A stretch of DNA of 64,000 nucleotides from Mycobacterium sp. (GTDB taxonomy: Bacteria > Actinomycetota > Actinomycetes > Mycobacteriales > Mycobacteriaceae). The position numbers and the translations under genes are program-made. Where the stretch lies: assembly GCA_020438845.1 (NCBI GenBank), contig JAGQTV010000081.1:32216-96215 (forward strand), written 5' to 3'. The notes beneath the pieces were generated by a model. That model had not been told where the DNA came from, did no database searches, and saw only the letters and a program-made list of their open reading frames with translations. This document shows positions 44,845 through 54,451 of the stretch, one piece after another; the first letter of the stretch is position 1, and each line of letters opens with the position of its first letter.

Positions 44845-46509
44845 ATGACCAGCCCGCTGAACTTCACACCTGACGCGATACGCAACGACGCGGCGGCCAT
44901 TGCCGCGCTGCCCATGCACGCCGAGTTCGTCCAGGTATTGGCACCATGCGCCCTGGACTCGGCCGAATCGGCGGCGTCGACACTGAACCGGGATGCCGAA
45001 AACTTGATCGACGAGCAGAATCAACTGACCGAGGAACGTAACCGGATCTGTGACTACATGTGCGAGGGGGCGTCGAGGTATATGGGGACCGTCGAGGCAT
45101 CCGCCGAGGCGTTGAACGGAACCGTGGGCGGTGGTGCCGGCATGTCCACCGCGGGTTCGGCCCCCCTGACTCCGCCTAGCCTCAATCCGTTCTTTCCCCC
45201 TCTTCCCCGGCGTCCACTCACTCCCCCACCTGCGGCCACCGCACCAGGTGGGTACAGCGAGGTGCCCACCACCGAGGCTGCCATCTCCGCCCCCGACACC
45301 GGAACGTCGCTGGGCGCGGCACTCACCGCATGGATGGCCAACGCTTCGACCCTTCAGTCCACGGCAGCCGCCTTGCCCATGGCGTTCAGCGACTGGGAAG
45401 GCAGGGCCGCCGAGGCTGCCTCGGCCCGTATTCGCGCCCTCAAGGCCAAATTGATGACGTTGGCGGAGGACTGGCAAGCGCTTGCCGCCAAGGGCAACGG
45501 CTTCCTCGGGGCACATACGGCCCTGAAGGCGAGCCACCACAGCGTGTACGAGGAGTATGTCGCGTTGAAGTTGGCCTGGGAGCAGGCATTCAAAAACAAC
45601 AACGCGGATGCGTTGGCTGCCATCACCCAGCGACTGCAGCAGACCCAACAAGAGTCCGACGAAATCCGCCGAGAGTATGAGCAGGCCGCCCAGCTGCCGC
45701 CGGGACCAGTCCCGCACGATTCAGGGGGTAAGTCCACCACTTCCGAGTCGGGGGGTCGCCCGACGCAACGGGGCAACCGCGAGCAGCGCTCGATCGGAAA
45801 CTCTGCTGCTGCAAGCGATTCCGGAGAAATCGGCCCGTCGCCAGGCACCCGGCCGGGCCAGCCCGGTTCGGGAAGTCCTGACGCCACTGGGGCGCCGACC
45901 CGGCCTGAGAGCCTTCCCGAAGGAAACGAAGGCAAGCAGTTGGGTCAACCGCCTTCTGGCGGGGCACCGCCCGGTGGGCTGCCCTCCGGTGGGCCTCCGC
46001 CCGGGGCCGGGATGCCCGGGGGGCTGCCTGGCACAATGCCCGGCGCCGGAACTCCTGAGCCCAAGCCACTTTCGCCGCCTGCGGGCGCAGGCGGCGGAAA
46101 GGGTGGTGGCGGTGCCGGTGCAGGCGGTGGCGGCAAAGGTGCGGGTGGCGGAATGGGCGGAAGGCCGCTTTCGCCCGCGGCGGTCGCAGTCGGACCCACT
46201 CCCACTTCCCAAGGCGCGGGTCCCGGTCCGGGAACACCCGATCGCGCACCCGTCGGAACTGGTGCCGTCGGCGCCGGAATGCCGATGATGGGCCATGGCG
46301 CGGGACACAACCAGGGCAAGGAGAAGAAGCGTTCGCCGGAACGCTCGCCGGACGAGAGCGTCTACACCGAGGACCGGCCCTGGACGGAAGGCGTTGTGGG
46401 GCACAGTCGCCGGGAAGTACAGGGCCGCCGGGAGCCAACACCGGCAAGCCGGGCAATTCAAGGTCGCCGGGAGGCGGAGGGCGACCACGGATCAAAGGAC
46501 ACCACATGA
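44845..46509 (+). CDS. espB: EspB-like ESX-1 secreted substrate
   Basis: A 554-residue EspB homologue by position and build. The N-terminal 290 residues form the PE/PPE-like helical bundle; the WxG turn is in FSDWEGRAAEAAS. A Gly/Pro-rich region (about 330-480) follows, then a charged tail. The usual YxxxD/E export motif is not clear: the aligned region reads SRYMGTVEASAEAL, which puts Val where Asp is expected and Glu one place later. EspB is exported by ESX-1, trimmed by MycP1 and forms ring oligomers. It starts 21 bases after eccE1 and overlaps espL as ATGA. Confidence 0.87.
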   Translation: MTSPLNFTPDAIRNDAAAIAALPMHAEFVQVLAPCALDSAESAASTLNRDAENLIDEQNQLTEERNRICDYMCEGASRYMGTVEASAEALNGTVGGGAGMSTAGSAPLTPPSLNPFFPPLPRRPLTPPPAATAPGGYSEVPTTEAAISAPDTGTSLGAALTAWMANASTLQSTAAALPMAFSDWEGRAAEAASARIRALKAKLMTLAEDWQALAAKGNGFLGAHTALKASHHSVYEEYVALKLAWEQAFKNNNADALAAITQRLQQTQQESDEIRREYEQAAQLPPGPVPHDSGGKSTTSESGGRPTQRGNREQRSIGNSAAASDSGEIGPSPGTRPGQPGSGSPDATGAPTRPESLPEGNEGKQLGQPPSGGAPPGGLPSGGPPPGAGMPGGLPGTMPGAGTPEPKPLSPPAGAGGGKGGGGAGAGGGGKGAGGGMGGRPLSPAAVAVGPTPTSQGAGPGPGTPDRAPVGTGAVGAGMPMMGHGAGHNQGKEKKRSPERSPDESVYTEDRPWTEGVVGHSRREVQGRREPTPASRAIQGRREAEGDHGSKDTT

Positions 46510-46859
46510 CGGCTGGCGACGGCCTGCCCCCCGACATGCACCCCGATGTGGCAGCCATCCTCCGAGAGGCCAAGCGACTCGAGGACGTCCTCGAGGAAAG
46601 ACTTCACCAAATTCGCACGGGTCGATTCACCGCCTCCGACGAGGCGGGCACCGTGGAGGTCACCTTGGACGGCCAGCACCGTATCGTCGATGTCTTCATC
46701 GCCGAAGGTGCTCTGCGAAAAGGCATTTCGGCGGTCGAAGATGCCGTCAACGAAGCCTTGGTCAAAGCCAACGCAGAAGTGGACGCCTCAGCGTCGGCAG
46801 CCTCGGTCAAAATCAACGAGGTGGTGGCCGAGATCACCGGGCGCCCTGGCGCGATCTAG
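46506..46859 (+). CDS. espL: EspL, YbaB/EbfC-like ESX-1 protein
   Basis: A 117-residue cytoplasmic protein of the YbaB/EbfC fold with the helix-strand-strand-helix pattern: EAKRLEDVLEERLHQIRTG, then DEAGTVEVTLDGQHRIVDVF and a long helix. In M. tuberculosis, EspL (Rv3880c) stabilises EspE, EspF and EspH. ATGA overlap with espB shows coupling. In M. tuberculosis espK follows; here the next gene, 250 bases away, is an unrelated M19-like peptidase. Confidence 0.87.
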   Translation: MTAGDGLPPDMHPDVAAILREAKRLEDVLEERLHQIRTGRFTASDEAGTVEVTLDGQHRIVDVFIAEGALRKGISAVEDAVNEALVKANAEVDASASAASVKINEVVAEITGRPGAI

Positions 46860-47066
46860 GACGGCTTTAGCCCCTCTGGGACGGATTTCTCGCGGAATGC
46901 CGGTTTAGCTGGTTGTTGATAAGCCACAGTGTCTGTCCTGATATTGGGTCTCGCCTCGGGTTCCATATGTCGAGCGGTGGGCACCTCGCAGGCGAAGACT
47001 CGGCGGCCTTGAGCTGAAACAACCCAGCGCGGCCCGACTCGCGCTGGTCTCGCGGTGGCGAGCCGT

Positions 47067-47098
47067 TTGAGTCTCCCCCGCCCGCATTAGTTTATGGT
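47067..47098 (+). promoter_or_regulatory. Possible promoter of the M19-like gene
   Basis: TTGAGT (47067-47072) and TATGGT (47093-47098) are separated by 20 bases, slightly long. The coding GTG is 12 bases downstream of the -10. The rest of the 250-base gap after espL shows no gene or hairpin. Confidence 0.3.
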
Positions 47099-47110
47099 TA
47101 CGTTGTTCCT

Positions 47111-48328
47111 GTGACTCAGGGTCCCCCAAAGGCCGCGTCCCAGAACGAACTCAATTTGATCGCTGCCAGCTTCGAGGAAAGCCCGACCTATCTGGCGACC
47201 TACCGGGCCTCCGACAGGGCTAGGGCGTTGTGTCGAGAAGCACTTCTGTTGGACACACTGTTCTCCGGCGTGTACCCGCTGCAGTGGAGGAACGACGATC
47301 AGTTCGACTCGGTGATGGACGACATGATCGCCACCGGATTCGATGTCCTGGGGATGTGCACTGGCGCCGACTCAGCCGGTTCTGATCCAGGTGTGGTCCT
47401 GCGAGCCGCTCGCTTCTACGCCAAGAAGGTCTACGCGAACCCCACCAGGTACCAATTCGTCAGAACGGCGCGTGAAATCCGCGAGGCGAGGCTGGCTGGA
47501 AGGCTGGCCATCTACCTCACGCATCAGGGCACGAACGTTCTCCAGGGAAACGTCGACAACGTGGCGCTTCTCAAAGCCCTGGGCTACGGCTACTGCTTGC
47601 TCGTCTACAACGTGCGAAACGCCGTCGGCGGTGGCTGCGCCGAGCCTGATGACCCTGGCCTGTCCGGGTACGGTCGGAATGTCGTGCGGGCCTTCAACAA
47701 GTACGGCATGGTGGTCGACGTCAACCACACCGGAAACAGGACCGCTCTAGACGCCTGCGAGGTCAGCACCAAACCTGTGATCTTCTCCCACTCAGGTGCC
47801 CAGGGCGTTTATCCGGCATTCCGGAATTGCACCGACGAACTCATCAGGGCTATCGCTGAGACCGGCGGGGTCTGTTCGATGTTCGGCACGGGCGCCTACA
47901 TCGACCCGGCCAACCCGCCGTTCGTCGGGCCGCAGATCCTCTTTGAGCACTTCGATTACATGTGTCAGCTACACGGCAACGCCGATCACGTGGGCTACGG
48001 CTCGGACTTTATCCCGGATATGACCCAGACGATGAAGCTGGTCCTGGCCAACCCCGCCACCTACCCAGACGGGGCCGGGATGAAGCCCGGGACAACGCGG
48101 AAGGCCATCGAGATGTACGGCCCCACCGCCAACCCGGCGCGGATCCTGCCGGCGCTCGTTGATCAGTTTCTCGACCATGGATACGCCGAGGAGGACATTC
48201 ACAAGATCCTCGGCGGCAACATGATGCGTGTCTTCGATGAGGTCTGGGATGGCGCCGAGGTTGAGGTCGGCACCGAATCAGCCCTGACTCTTGAATCCGT
48301 CTTCCACGAATTGGGTGCCCCGAACTAG
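47111..48328 (+). CDS. Divergent M19 membrane-dipeptidase-like protein
   Basis: A 405-residue amidohydrolase-fold protein of peptidase family M19. Three metal-site elements are kept: MVVDVNHTG, VIFSHSGAQG and VGYGSDFIPD. The N-terminal HxD pair of classic dipeptidases is absent: the matching region reads ALLLDTLFSGVYPLQW. The bridging Glu region (YLTHQGTNVLQG) is also changed. The active site may therefore hold one metal or a different reaction. No signal peptide is visible, so it is likely cytoplasmic. GTG 47111 is the start. Confidence 0.8.
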   Translation: MTQGPPKAASQNELNLIAASFEESPTYLATYRASDRARALCREALLLDTLFSGVYPLQWRNDDQFDSVMDDMIATGFDVLGMCTGADSAGSDPGVVLRAARFYAKKVYANPTRYQFVRTAREIREARLAGRLAIYLTHQGTNVLQGNVDNVALLKALGYGYCLLVYNVRNAVGGGCAEPDDPGLSGYGRNVVRAFNKYGMVVDVNHTGNRTALDACEVSTKPVIFSHSGAQGVYPAFRNCTDELIRAIAETGGVCSMFGTGAYIDPANPPFVGPQILFEHFDYMCQLHGNADHVGYGSDFIPDMTQTMKLVLANPATYPDGAGMKPGTTRKAIEMYGPTANPARILPALVDQFLDHGYAEEDIHKILGGNMMRVFDEVWDGAEVEVGTESALTLESVFHELGAPN

Positions 48329-48380
48329 CGAGGTAGCTGAGCTCGACCTCAGCAGCCCGGTCGTTGGGGCCGCCCTCGGG

Positions 48381-49025
48381 ATGTGCACAATCGTGAGCGT
48401 GAACAACCGTTGGAAGACCGGTCGTTTGGAGGCCTTCAGCGACGGTGTTTTCGCTATCGCAATCACTCTGCTGGTCTTGGAGATAGATATTCCGGACAGC
48501 GGCTTCGATAACCTCTGGGCGGGCGTTCTCAGCCAGTGGCCCTCCTACCTCGCCTATGTGACCAGCTTCCTGACGATCGGCGTGACATGGCTGCATCACC
48601 ACTTGATCTTTCGCCGTACCGCATGGCTGGACTCCATGGTGATGCGCCTGAACCTGCTGTTGCTGATGTTGGTGGCGTTCCTGCCGTTTCCGACCATGCT
48701 CATGGCCAGGGGGCTCGATAAGACGACCGACGCCGAACGGGTGGCCGTCGTCTTCTACGGGATTGTGTTGCTGGTGATCGCCGTGACAATGTTCGCGATC
48801 TGGCATCAAGCCACTCGCCGCCAGCTACTTGAACCGAATGTCACCGACGCGGAGGTGCGGGCGGTAACCCGCCTTACCCTGCCCATCGTGGGCTATAACG
48901 TGGCCGTCGTCGTCGTCGCACTCTTCGCGCCGAAGGCGGCCGTTTTCGGATACCTGCTGATCGCCCTGGTTGCGCTGTTCCGCCAGCACGGTGAGATATA
49001 CGAACCATCCGAGAGCGGTGATTGA
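48381..49025 (+). CDS. TMEM175-type potassium channel (DUF1211)
   Basis: A 214-residue six-helix membrane protein. Helix 1 has the family signature GRLEAFSDGVFAIAITLLVLE, including FSD and the pore-lining Ile/Leu residues. Bacterial TMEM175 proteins form tetrameric K+-selective channels without a classic selectivity filter. ATG 48381 or GTG 48393 may start translation; neither has a strong ribosome binding site. It lies 52 bases after the M19-like gene. Confidence 0.85.
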   Translation: MCTIVSVNNRWKTGRLEAFSDGVFAIAITLLVLEIDIPDSGFDNLWAGVLSQWPSYLAYVTSFLTIGVTWLHHHLIFRRTAWLDSMVMRLNLLLLMLVAFLPFPTMLMARGLDKTTDAERVAVVFYGIVLLVIAVTMFAIWHQATRRQLLEPNVTDAEVRAVTRLTLPIVGYNVAVVVVALFAPKAAVFGYLLIALVALFRQHGEIYEPSESGD

Positions 49026-49148
49026 ACAGCTCCGAAGGGGCCATCGGATCCGCTTGCCGCCGGACCTATCCCGGCCCCGGACCGCGGCCGCGTCTATCGA
49101 TGCGATCGAAGAGGCTTACTAGGCCGATCGAGGCCCTTCTGCGCCGAT

Positions 49149-51056
49149 CTAGTCGATAGGTTCACTAACCGACTCGTCGCGGGCACCCAACGCCGCCACC
49201 CAACCGGTGACCTGGCGGGCTACGTTCCGTTCGGTCAGCCCGACCTCGTCAAGTACTTGACTACGACTGGCGTGGTCCAAGAACCGTTGTGGCACACCGA
49301 CATCGCGACATGGGATGTCGATATCGGCGGCTCGCAGCGCTGCCGAGACCGACGATCCGACTCCGCCCCGCACACCGTTGTCCTCGATCGTGACCACTAG
49401 CTTGTGCGAGCGGGCAAGCGGGAGCAGCGCCTCCGGAACTGGCAGCACCCAGCGCGGGTCCACCACCGTAACCCCGATGCCCTGGTTGCGCAGGCGCTCG
49501 GCAACCTTGAGCGTCATACCCGCGAACGCCCCGACCGCGACCAGCAGAACGTCGTGGCCCAACCCGTCTGCTGGACGCGCCAGGACGTCCACCCCCGCGA
49601 CTCGGTCAACAGCCGGGATGTCTTCGCCGACATCACCTTTCGGGAAGCGCAGCGCAGTTGGGCCGTCCTTGACGTCAAGCGCCTCGCCGAGTTCCTCCCT
49701 GAGTCGGGCACCGTCCCGGGGTGCCGCAACCCGCATGCCCGGGACGATGTTGAGAATCGACAGGTCCCACATGCCGTTGTGACTGGCCCCGTCGTTGCCG
49801 GTCACCCCCGCACGATCAAGCACGAGGGTCACAGGCAGCCGGTGAAGCGCGACGTCCATGAGGACTTGATCGAACGCCCGGTTGATGAAAGTCGAATAGA
49901 TCGCCACCACGGGGTGCATGCCGCCCATCGCCAACCCGGCGGCTGAGGTCATTGCGTGCTGCTCGGCAATGCCGACATCGAAGAGCCGGTCTGGGTAGTG
50001 CTCCCCGAACGCAGCCAGTCCGGTTGGGCCCGGCATGGCCGCGGTGATCGCGACGATGTCGCGACGCTTGGCTGCGCAGCCGATCAGCGCGTCGGAGAAC
50101 ACCGCAGTCCAACCCGGCGCCGAAGCGGTGGCAGCCTGCCCGGTGCGCGGGTCGATCACCCCACAGGCGTGCATCTGCTCAGCCTCGTCATTCTCGGCCG
50201 GCGCATACCCCATGCCCTTGCGGGTAACCACGTGCACGAGGACTGGCCCCTGGAAACCACGCGCGTGCCGTAGCGCATTCTCTACGGCATGCTCGTCGTG
50301 GCCGTCGATCGGACCGACGTACTTCAAGCCCAGGTCGGTGAACATGGTCTGGGGCGCCACCGCATCCTTGATACCGGCCTTGACGCTGTGCAAGGCCTGG
50401 TAGGCAACCTCTCCGAGGATCGGCAGAGCCCGCACGACGTTGCGGCCCTGGTCCAGCAAACGCTCGTATCCCGGTTGCAGCCGGAGTCCGGCCAGGTGGT
50501 CAGCCAGGCCTCCGATGGTCGGCGCGTAACTGCGACCGTTGTCATTGATAACGATGACCACGGGCCGCTGCGCCGCAGCGATGTTGTTCAATGCCTCCCA
50601 GCACATACCCCCGGTAAGGGCGCCGTCCCCCACGACGGCCACCACGTGGCGGTTGGTCTGTCCGGTCAACTCGAACGCCTTGGCCAGCCCGTCGGCATAG
50701 GACAGGGCAGCCGAGGCGTGACTCGACTCGACCCAGTCGTGCTTGCTTTCGGTACGCGACGGATAACCGGACAGTCCGTCCTTCATCCGCAGAGTGTCGA
50801 ACCGGTCGAGACGGCCGGTCAGCATCTTGTGGACGTAGGCCTGATGTCCGGTGTCGAAGATGATCGGGTCGTGGGGCGAATCGAACACTCGGTGCAGCGC
50901 CAGTGTGAGTTCGACGACACCGAGATTAGGCCCCAGGTGCCCACCCGTGGCGGCGACTTTGTGGATGAGGAACTCACGGATTTCGGCGGCCAACTCGGTG
51001 AGCTGTTCTTGGGAAAGTCGCTGCAGATCGGCTGGACCGCGGACCTTCTCGAGCAT
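49149..51056 (-). CDS. dxs: 1-deoxy-D-xylulose-5-phosphate synthase
   Basis: A 635-residue thiamine-diphosphate enzyme, the first step of the non-mevalonate isoprenoid pathway. ThDP-binding is seen in [20 protein letters not shown] and the following VVIVINDNG; the catalytic His/Glu regions are in [17 protein letters not shown] and [15 protein letters not shown]. It is close to M. tuberculosis Dxs1 over its whole length. It feeds the carotenoid genes at the left of this window as well as menaquinone and polyprenol synthesis. ATG 51056 is preferred over the preceding ATG 51059. Confidence 0.97.
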   Translation of the reverse strand: MLEKVRGPADLQRLSQEQLTELAAEIREFLIHKVAATGGHLGPNLGVVELTLALHRVFDSPHDPIIFDTGHQAYVHKMLTGRLDRFDTLRMKDGLSGYPSRTESKHDWVESSHASAALSYADGLAKAFELTGQTNRHVVAVVGDGALTGGMCWEALNNIAAAQRPVVIVINDNGRSYAPTIGGLADHLAGLRLQPGYERLLDQGRNVVRALPILGEVAYQALHSVKAGIKDAVAPQTMFTDLGLKYVGPIDGHDEHAVENALRHARGFQGPVLVHVVTRKGMGYAPAENDEAEQMHACGVIDPRTGQAATASAPGWTAVFSDALIGCAAKRRDIVAITAAMPGPTGLAAFGEHYPDRLFDVGIAEQHAMTSAAGLAMGGMHPVVAIYSTFINRAFDQVLMDVALHRLPVTLVLDRAGVTGNDGASHNGMWDLSILNIVPGMRVAAPRDGARLREELGEALDVKDGPTALRFPKGDVGEDIPAVDRVAGVDVLARPADGLGHDVLLVAVGAFAGMTLKVAERLRNQGIGVTVVDPRWVLPVPEALLPLARSHKLVVTIEDNGVRGGVGSSVSAALRAADIDIPCRDVGVPQRFLDHASRSQVLDEVGLTERNVARQVTGWVAALGARDESVSEPID

Positions 51057-51153
51057 CAACTCAGTCTACGCACCTTCCGTGGCGCTCTCTTGGCATATGC
51101 CCGGGTATCACATGGCGGCCCCGGGCCCTGGCCACGACCGTTCGGTGAGGAGT

Positions 51154-52383
51154 TCACCTGCGGGAACTCGGCGCCGAGATCAGCGCGATGCACTCCACGT
51201 GGTGAGTAAGCGGAAAAGCGTCGAACACCCGAATCGCCTCGACCTGGTAGCCGGCCCGTTGGTAGAGGCCGACGTCACGGGCGAATGCCGCTACCTCGCA
51301 ACCGACGTGAATGACTCTCGGGACCGCGGCCCGAGCCAGTAGGTCGATGATTTCCCGGCCGGCACCCGCCCGCGGCGGGTCCAACACGGCAATATCGGCC
51401 GATCCTGATTCCGTCGGCTGGTCGGCTAGAAATCGCCGCACGGAACCCGAAACAACCTGAACGCCGGGCAGATCGGCAAGCGCGGAACGGGCGGCCGCCG
51501 AAGCAGCCCGTGCGGTGTCGACGGTGGTGACCGAACCGCAGGGATCGGCCAGCGCCCCTGCGAACAGTCCCGCGCCGCCGTAGAGATCCCAGGCCCGGGT
51601 GGCTCCGCTCGCGGTCGCCCACTCGGCGACCAGGGTGCTGTAGGCCGCCGGGGCCTCCCGGTGTGCTTGCCAAAAGGTGGTCAGCGGCAGCCTCCAGATC
51701 CGCTCTCCCACCCGTTGCAGCGCCTCCCCGGCACCCTCCACCACAGCGCCCCGTCGGCGACCGCGAGCGGTGGCCATCACGTGGCGGTCCCCACCGTCGT
51801 CGACCGCCACGTGCACGTGGTCCCAGCCGCGCCACCGGGGCCCCTCGATCCCGGCGAGCATGCCTTCGGGCAACTGACCGCACCGCAGATCGGTGACCAG
51901 GTCAGTGCTGTGGTAGCGGTGGAATCCCGCCCAGCCGGCGGTATCGACACCCAGCCGCACCCGGGTTCGCCATCCGCGCGCCGATCCGGATCCAACCGGC
52001 TCGGCGACGCCCTCCCAGGAGTAATTCGCAAGCCGGGCAAGCTGATTGGCGACAACCTCCCCTTTGATCACCCGCGCCGCAGCGGGGTCGGCGAAGGCCA
52101 GATCACAGCACCCTGCGCCATGCGCCTCGGCGGTCGGGCCAGCAGCGATTGGACACAGCGACTCGATACGATCGGTCGACGCCTCGAGTACCTCGACAAC
52201 CTCGGCATGGCAGTAGGCCCCACGCTCGGCGGTCACCCGCACCCGCACTAACTCTCCCGGCAATGCGTAGCGGACGAACACCACCCGTCCGTCGTGCCGG
52301 GCGACACAACTGCCCCCGTTCGCGGCCGGGCCGGTCGTCACAATCAGTTCGGCCGAGGGATCGCCCCGGAGGGCTCCAGTCAC
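51154..52383 (-). CDS. TrmA/RumA-type RNA 5-methyluridine methyltransferase
   Basis: A 409-residue SAM-dependent RNA methyltransferase, homologue of Rv2689c. It has an N-terminal TRAM domain (about 10-65), Cys residues of an Fe-S site (SLCPIAAG, GAGCCDLAF), SAM motif WDLYGGAGLFAGAL, DPPRAGAG and the catalytic Cys in VIHVGCEVAAFARDV. It methylates a uridine in tRNA or rRNA. GTG 52383 overlaps the stop of the upstream permease gene as GTGA and gives the length of the family. Confidence 0.88.
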   Translation of the reverse strand: MTGALRGDPSAELIVTTGPAANGGSCVARHDGRVVFVRYALPGELVRVRVTAERGAYCHAEVVEVLEASTDRIESLCPIAAGPTAEAHGAGCCDLAFADPAAARVIKGEVVANQLARLANYSWEGVAEPVGSGSARGWRTRVRLGVDTAGWAGFHRYHSTDLVTDLRCGQLPEGMLAGIEGPRWRGWDHVHVAVDDGGDRHVMATARGRRRGAVVEGAGEALQRVGERIWRLPLTTFWQAHREAPAAYSTLVAEWATASGATRAWDLYGGAGLFAGALADPCGSVTTVDTARAASAAARSALADLPGVQVVSGSVRRFLADQPTESGSADIAVLDPPRAGAGREIIDLLARAAVPRVIHVGCEVAAFARDVGLYQRAGYQVEAIRVFDAFPLTHHVECIALISAPSSRR

Positions 52384-54377
52384 TCCACGAAGCCCCTGCG
52401 CACATCGCCCGGCGCGTTCAACTCCTCCAACTGCCGGACGCGCTTGGAAGACTTCAACTGCCACGGCACCGAAACCACCATCACGTTCGGGATGAACAGC
52501 AGTCGGGTCTTTAGCCGCAACGCACTCTGATTGTGCAGCAGGCCTTCCCACCAGTGGCCCACCACATACTCCGGAACGAAGACGGTCACCACCGTGCGCG
52601 GTGCCTCTTTGCTGATCCGCTTGATGTAGTTCAGCACCGGTCCGGTCACCTCCCGGTAGGGCGAGGCGACGACCTTCAACGGAACGCTGACCTCACTGTC
52701 CTCCCATTCGTCGGTGAGCCGCCGGGTCTCGGGGTCGTCGACGCTGACTGTCAGCGCCTCCAGGACGTCTGGCCGCATGGCCCTGGCGTAGGACAGCGCC
52801 CGCAAAGTCGGCAGATGCATGTTGGACACCAGCACCACGGCGTGATTGCGGCTCGGCAGGATGATCGCGCTGCGCTCCTCATCAGGCTCGGGAGTGAGCT
52901 CCCGGGAGACCTTGCTGTAATGCCGGTTGATCGCCTTCATCACCGCGAACAGCGCCGTCATGGCGACGATCGCAATCCAGGCACCGGCGAGGAACTTGGT
53001 GATGAGAACGATGATCAGCACGGCGCCGGTGGCGATGAATCCGATAGTGTTGATCGTCCGGGACCGGATCATGCGGCGGCGTTCAGCCGGGTCGTCCTCA
53101 CTGCTCAGCAGCCGGTTCCAGTGCCGCACCATCCCGATCTGGCTCAGGGTGAACGACACGAAAACCCCGACGATGTAGAGCTGTATCAGCGCGGTCACCT
53201 CGGCCTTGAAAGCGACGATGAACGCGATCGCGGCGAGTGCCAGGAACAAAATGCCGTTCGAGAAAGCCAGCCGGTCACCGCGGGTGTGGAGCTGCCGGGG
53301 CAGGTAACGGTCCTGAGCGAGGATCGAGCCGAGCACCGGGAAGCCGTTGAAGGCGGTGTTTGCCGCCAGCACCAGGATCAACGCCGTGACGCCGGTGATC
53401 AGGAACAGACCGGGCGCGAACCCGTGGAAGACACTCTCCGCGAGCTGGGCGACCAACGTCTTCTGACGGTAGTCGGAGGGCGCCCCGATGAGCTGTATCT
53501 CCGGCCGCTCGGCGATCTTCACCCCAACGTCGACAGACAGCAGGATGATGCCCATCAACAGTGTGACCGCAATGCTGCCCAGCATCAGCAGCGTGGTTGC
53601 AGCATTCCGTGACTTCGGTTTCCGGAAGGCCGGAACCCCGTTACTGATCGCCTCGACGCCGGTCAGTGCTGCGCAACCCGACGAAAATGACCGGGCGACG
53701 AGGAACACCAGCGCCAGCCCGGTGATCTCGCCGTGCTCGGAGTGCAGCTCGAACTTTGCCGACTCGGCTTCGAGGTGGTGTCCGAGTACGTGGATTTGAA
53801 ATAGGCCCCAGATCAGCATCAGGAACATGCCGATGATGAATGCGTATGTCGGCACTGCGAACGCGGTACCGGACTCACGGATACCGCGCAGGTTGATCGC
53901 GGTCAGAATCGATATGGCAATGACGGCGAACCACACCTTGTGCTGGTCGATGAACGGCACTGCCGAGCCGATGTTGGACATCGCCGATGCCATCGACACC
54001 GCCACCGTGAGCACGTAGTCGACGAGCAATGCGCTGGCCACAGTCAGCCCGGCAGTGTGCCCGAGGTTGGTCGTGACCACCTCGTAGTCCCCGCCCCCCG
54101 ACGGATACGCGTGCACATTCTGGCGATAGGAAGCCACGACGACCAGCATCACCAGGGCAACAGCCACGCCGATCCAGGGCGCCATGGTGTAGGCGGACAG
54201 GCCTGCGACCGAGAGCACCAGGAAGATTTCTTCCGGAGCGTAGGCCACCGACGACATGGCGTCGGAGGCGAATACCGGCAACGCTATGCGCTTCGGTAAC
54301 AGCGTGTGGCTCAGCTTGTCACTGCGGAAAGGCTGCCCAATAAGGACGAGGCGCAGGCTTTTGGAAAGCTTCGACAC
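52380..54377 (-). CDS. APC-superfamily permease (Rv2690c-like)
   Basis: A 665-residue membrane protein with about twelve helices and a C-terminal cytosolic domain of about 160 residues. The N-terminal block LLPKRIALPVFASDAMSSVA and the unwound-helix motif AYAPEEIFLVLSVAGLSAYT match the Rv2690c/KUP-like APC group. Next to the two TrkA-type genes on the opposite strand it may carry K+ or an amino acid. GTG 54377 (SKLSKSLRLVL) agrees with the M. tuberculosis protein start. It is coupled to the methyltransferase gene. Confidence 0.9.
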   Translation of the reverse strand: MSKLSKSLRLVLIGQPFRSDKLSHTLLPKRIALPVFASDAMSSVAYAPEEIFLVLSVAGLSAYTMAPWIGVAVALVMLVVVASYRQNVHAYPSGGGDYEVVTTNLGHTAGLTVASALLVDYVLTVAVSMASAMSNIGSAVPFIDQHKVWFAVIAISILTAINLRGIRESGTAFAVPTYAFIIGMFLMLIWGLFQIHVLGHHLEAESAKFELHSEHGEITGLALVFLVARSFSSGCAALTGVEAISNGVPAFRKPKSRNAATTLLMLGSIAVTLLMGIILLSVDVGVKIAERPEIQLIGAPSDYRQKTLVAQLAESVFHGFAPGLFLITGVTALILVLAANTAFNGFPVLGSILAQDRYLPRQLHTRGDRLAFSNGILFLALAAIAFIVAFKAEVTALIQLYIVGVFVSFTLSQIGMVRHWNRLLSSEDDPAERRRMIRSRTINTIGFIATGAVLIIVLITKFLAGAWIAIVAMTALFAVMKAINRHYSKVSRELTPEPDEERSAIILPSRNHAVVLVSNMHLPTLRALSYARAMRPDVLEALTVSVDDPETRRLTDEWEDSEVSVPLKVVASPYREVTGPVLNYIKRISKEAPRTVVTVFVPEYVVGHWWEGLLHNQSALRLKTRLLFIPNVMVVSVPWQLKSSKRVRQLEELNAPGDVRRGFVE

Positions 54378-54451
54378 GAGAGCCAAGGGTATGCCCTCTG
54401 TGTCTTGGCGGTAGCGTTCCCCTATCACGCAGCAGTCGAAAGGACCTTTAG
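54378..54451. promoter_or_regulatory. Divergent spacer between APC permease and ceoB
   Basis: A 74-base spacer with genes diverging on both sides. AGGACC lies eight bases before the ceoB GTG. I see no certain promoter hexamers or repeats. Confidence 0.3.

Noticed and set aside
53488-54018. Short open frames opposite the APC permease
   Set aside because: They are antisense to a well-conserved membrane protein and have no start site or family features.
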